NCBI GenBank assembly: GCA_029255685.2
Contig: CM055315.2
Location: forward strand, 56,577,181 to 56,641,180
Length of the DNA: 64,000 nucleotides
From: Silene conica
Taxonomy: Eukaryota; Streptophyta; Magnoliopsida; Caryophyllales; Caryophyllaceae
Direction: 5' to 3'
The notes under the pieces are model-generated. The model was not told the origin of the DNA. It ran no database searches and saw only the letters and a list, made by a program, of their open reading frames with translations. Positions 60,586-64,000 of this stretch are shown piece after piece (within the stretch, counting starts at the first letter, position 1; each line of letters starts with the position of its first letter). The position numbers and the translations under genes are program-made.

Positions 60586-62411
60586 TTTAGTTTTACAGCA
60601 GTTTTAATGAACGTGTTCTACACTGAAAGAAGATAAAACAAAACCATATAAGCAACTTATTGTTGTGATTTAAGTCTATATTAAATTGAATTTAAACTCG
60701 TAGACTCATGCATTTATATAATTGATCTCCCTCAAGAATTATATAAACGATCCCAAGACTCAATTTCCGTATATTGATAAGCCCACAGTTTGGCTAATTC
60801 CAATCGTTGGAACTCTTGGTCGATAGATTTCCGTAAATCCTATCTATTAGTCCATCTCAGTCACTGGAATATTATCGAGTGACCATGATGTTGAGATAAA
60901 ATAAATCATCTGTTCCCACTTACCCGACGTAGAAGGGGTCATATTATGCCTACCGACGAAGAAGGGATTCATGGGAGGCTGATTTATAAAGACTAATCTC
61001 AATTTTTGGTTATACGAGGAAGACCCCATCAACTTTTATTTATCCATATTTAAGTGAACTAAAAACTAGCATTTGCGTGAATGAATTAAATAAAGTGATG
61101 GCTTTTAAATGACATGTGACATCTGTATTGTCACAGAAAACTAACGCGAGACCTCTACATGAGTCAGTTTTCAGGCATGATATAGGTGGTTTGGTTTTTA
61201 GGCGGAATATGATGCAAGCTATTATCGAAGAAAGCATAAAGGTAAATGCAATAAACGTAAATAAAAGTCCTAGTGTGGCCTATCCTACCAAAATAAACAT
61301 AAAACAACTTGGAATCCACTGTTGGACCCTAGAAGCTTGTCTTGATGTTCCATCTTGGTCCTTGCAGCGGGAGTGAGCATCCGGCCTCCGTCTTGTCTTT
61401 GGTCTTCACAAAATTACTAATTTAAATTACAAAAGTAGTCCTAGATACATTCTAATTTAAATACAAAAGTAATTACATGGCAAAAACCCAAAACGGAGAT
61501 TCAAGATCTCAAAATTACAAGCAAGATCGTGTCCCTTCATTACGGTGACACAATCTTCTAAGGCCACACTAAGTTACAACCGTTTGCAAAAATTAAATAC
61601 GTTATTGAAAGCATTCAAGGCATTCACAAGAAGATAAATAAAATGCATCAACTAAAAACAATTTATACATGACATAATACTGTTATTATGATTAATAAAT
61701 TTATACCAAACCACCTTTTAAGATTAAAATTAAGTGACTATACCGTTTTAATCACCAATTTTAACAAACATATAATCCATTATTTTAAACTGTTTTAAAA
61801 CAATATGTATCAAACGAGGGTGAACCGTTTCACTAAATAATACACTATTTCCGTATATAGTATATTATTTTAAGCCATGTGAAAATAAAACATGTTATTT
61901 TCGAAAATAAAAAAAAACGAGTCTGTTACAGGGGGGGAGGTCGACCGACCTAAACTTGTGGTCGACCGACCTCCTGCCGAAAAACGGAAAAATCTGCAAC
62001 AGTAAAATCGGTCGACCGACCTATTAATTAGGTCGACCGACCAACAAGTAGTAAAAACGAATTTCAGAAAACGCAAAACGCTGCACTTTTTGAAATTAAA
62101 ACAAGTTTTTACCTTTTAAACTTTGATTAAAACAAGTAAATCAAAATTAACATCAACAAGGGTTCACATATTGTTAAGAATATCGATTAATTAACAATAT
62201 GTAAACAGGAATCGAAAAACAAGATCGAAAACTCATAAAGGAAACTGTTTTTAAAAAAAACAGAAAACTCACACAGGGGCGGTCGACCGACCGCTAATAC
62301 TGGTCGACCGACCGACGCAGCGGCAGAAACGAGATTTTTCAAAATCTTTAAAAAAAAACTTATGAAAAACACAAAAGTAAAATTTTCATGGCCTAAGGCT
62401 CTGATACCACT
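60586..62411 (-). other. Leader of copia element 3 with palindrome pairs
   Basis: A 1.8-kb leader between the LTR and gag, homologous to 35141-36955 and 47304-49044. On the minus strand the primer-binding site TGGTATCAGAGCC lies within the last 15 bp before the LTR at 62412. Frames of 60-86 codons in it are not regarded as genes. Confidence 0.75.
61939..62313. repeat. 21-bp-spaced palindrome pairs, copia 3 leader
   Basis: GGTCGACCGACC (the complement of GGTCGGTCGACC, as the element is on the minus strand) starts at 61939 and 61960, at 62010 and 62031, and at 62281 and 62302. Each pair is exactly 21 bp apart with unlike spacers (TAAACTTGT, TATTAATTA, GCTAATACT). Confidence 0.92.
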
Positions 62412-63400
62412 TGTGGGGAATAAAGCATGTATTCACCCTAAACTTGCAGGATTATAATGAAAAATACAGTTGTGTTTATAGTCATACGATTAAAAAGGAT
62501 AAGAAAAAGAATTCAACCATTGATCCTTTGTGCTTATGGCCTAAGAACAGGAATTAAAGTAAATTCCCTCCTATAACTTGCACCCAAGACTTGATTGAGA
62601 TGATGCCGCGTGTGCTAGAAAATACTCTCCAATTGCCTTGCAATATGGGGAGAGCTTTTGAGAGGTTTTAGATGTGAGATCTGAGTTTTGGGAAAAAGAT
62701 GTTCTCAAAACCCTAATTGTGAGAATTATGAATTACCAGTCAGTGACAAAAGGAGAAAGACTCTCCTTTTGTATTACTTAGGTCGGCCGAATGGGTCTTG
62801 GGTAAGGGTGGGCTTTTTCCACTCTTACCTTATACCTTTGCGTGATTCGACCCGTTTAGCTTTAAGTTGTTCGCGGGTTTTATTTATAAATCGTAACATG
62901 TTATCAGATATTAATACAGTCGATATATTAATAATGGTCTGACAAAATACGATATTGTATAATTACCCAAATTAATATAACTGTTTATATTAATACGCGA
63001 ATACTATATTTAATTAAATATAACCGTTTATATTTAATTTACGAATTAATCTTGTAATCCGTATTAGCTAAAATTATTTAATCCGTATTAAATAATAATC
63101 TCAACATCTTATTGACTAATTTATTAGTCAACACCTCTGACTAACTGTTTAGTCATATCCGGCGTAAATGTGACTGTATTTTCATACCTTCACATCTCTC
63201 AAACGTGTCCTATAGGTGTGACGTATAGGGACCAGTTGATCACCGCCATCCGTATGACAATAACGTCAAACTTATCTAGCAAGCCAACCGTTATTGATAA
63301 ACGTGGATCAACTGGTAATAATACAAAAGTATGCCCTTGTGATCCTTAAAGAGATTTAATAAGTCATTGTACTTAATTGTCAAGGACACCAGCCCCAACA
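62412..63400 (-). mobile_element. 5' LTR of copia element 3
   Basis: 989 bp. On the minus strand it starts TGTTGGGG at 63400, next to the target duplication GTGTC, and ends CCCCACA at 62412. It lacks the 74-bp outer extension found in the LTRs of elements 1 and 2. Confidence 0.93.
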
Positions 63401-63405
63401 GTGTC

Positions 63406-64000
63406 GTGGTTATGCGTCCCGATAGCTAGTGTCGTGGTTATGCGATCTAGTGGTCAGTGGTAACGGTTATGTTCCCTGACGACGTTCATTTTTTTTTTTG
63501 TGTTATTTCTTTGATTGGCCATGCCACGTCGTTGTTGGCCGCTGAGTTTATCATTTGGTTGTTTTTTTGTATGAGTGAACATGCCACCTAGTTGTTGGCC
63601 GCTGAGTCATTCACTTGGTTGATTACCCGTTTTGATAATAGTTCATATGTTGACTGTGATTAGGTTTCACATGATGATCTATGCCATTTTCACATGTTTT
63701 GACGTACCGTTCATCCCTTGTTCATGATGGTCATATTCGAATATATATCATGTTTGATTACTTATTTAAGAATATGCATGTTCATATGTATATGTTATGT
63801 CGTATTACCGTTTACGTGTTTTATGACAAAAAGTGGCTGGGAGAACCTCAAGTTACTCTCCACTGACTGTGGCGTACATGTTTCATGTATGTAGGTTGGT
63901 CTGTTTGGGGAATATGTGTGGCTAGCAAGCATTGTTGATTATTCGACAGTTACCCATTTACGATTTTCTTAGATTTAAATTATGTTGCTATTGAGGGATA
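63406..64000 (+). mobile_element. LTR-like block of unit 6, last part
   Basis: Array LTR sequence resumes after the GTGTC duplication and matches 1205-1800 and the other blocks. It runs off the right edge, so the array very likely continues with another peptide gene about 1 kb beyond the window. Confidence 0.8.

Larger units (their letters stand above)
45989..63400 (-). mobile_element. Ty1/copia element 3, looks whole, host of nested copia 2
   Basis: Minus-strand element with target duplication GTGTC (45984-45988 and 63401-63405). The 5' LTR is 62412-63400 (989 bp). The 3' LTR is 45989-46229 continued at 54944-55691 (also 989 bp once the nested element is taken out), interrupted by copia element 2. 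About five differences separate the two LTRs (0.5%), so the insertion is recent. One uninterrupted gag-pol frame of 1343 codons lies at 56554-60585. Without the nested insert it is about 8.7 kb. Its LTR begins at the inner TGTTGGGG rather than at the outer TGTTGGAG used by elements 1 and 2. Confidence 0.93.

Noticed and set aside
45989-63400. Age paradox: nested copia 2 has more LTR differences (about 8) than its host copia 3 (about 5)
   Set aside because: The nested element must be younger, but counts this small overlap by chance, so no special explanation is needed.

Overview
The window is nuclear DNA of a flowering plant. The evidence is spliced genes with GT-AG introns, TATA boxes and AATAAA signals, very AT-rich spacers, and nested plant-type LTR retrotransposons, a CACTA transposon and a tRNA-derived SINE. 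There is no rRNA gene or conserved housekeeping gene, so I cannot place the species below angiosperm (probably a eudicot).

Host content: the only convincing host genes are five near-identical copies of a two-exon gene for a 92-residue secreted, eight-cysteine peptide (starts at 2815, 7150, 11477, 15811 and 27726), plus one truncated, chimeric sixth copy (29529-29716). They sit in direct tandem units of about 4.33 kb. Each unit holds a gene, a downstream spacer with a non-robust 78-codon frame, and an LTR-like block of about 1.4 kb that forms the unit junction. The array runs from 1166 to 17612, resumes at 27002, and its last LTR block continues to the right window edge (63406-64000) once the insertions are removed.

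Insertions: (a) 1-1165 is a minus-strand Ty3/gypsy LTR and 3' end at the array edge. (b) 17613-27001 is a composite of a Tat/Athila-like non-autonomous element and a Tekay/Del-like LTR with its leader, both minus strand, replacing about 1.8 kb of array. (c) 30830-33275 is a CACTA element with 3-bp target duplication, carrying a 5S rRNA-like segment and a SINE. (d) 34078-45871 is a copia element, itself split by a 3.0-kb gypsy solo LTR. (e) 45989-63400 is a minus-strand copia element that looks whole, whose 3' LTR contains another copia element (46230-54938). Most boundaries are fixed by target-site duplications read directly: CGC, GGTCG, GTTCA, GTGTC and GGGAG.

Most notable signals: (1) short palindromic 12-mers occurring in pairs or runs with a start-to-start distance of 21 bp in 15 of 16 adjacent intervals. 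They are shared by a Tat/Athila-like gypsy element and three copia elements; the spacers vary, and the motif has been switched (GGTCGGTCGACC to ACTCGATCGAGT) in the same slot of one copia family. (2) A ten-copy array in a gypsy LTR with a conserved loop, most copies having stems that differ in sequence yet still pair. (3) A duplicated polypurine/LTR-start signal in the copia family, with both versions used. (4) The cysteine-rich peptide array itself.
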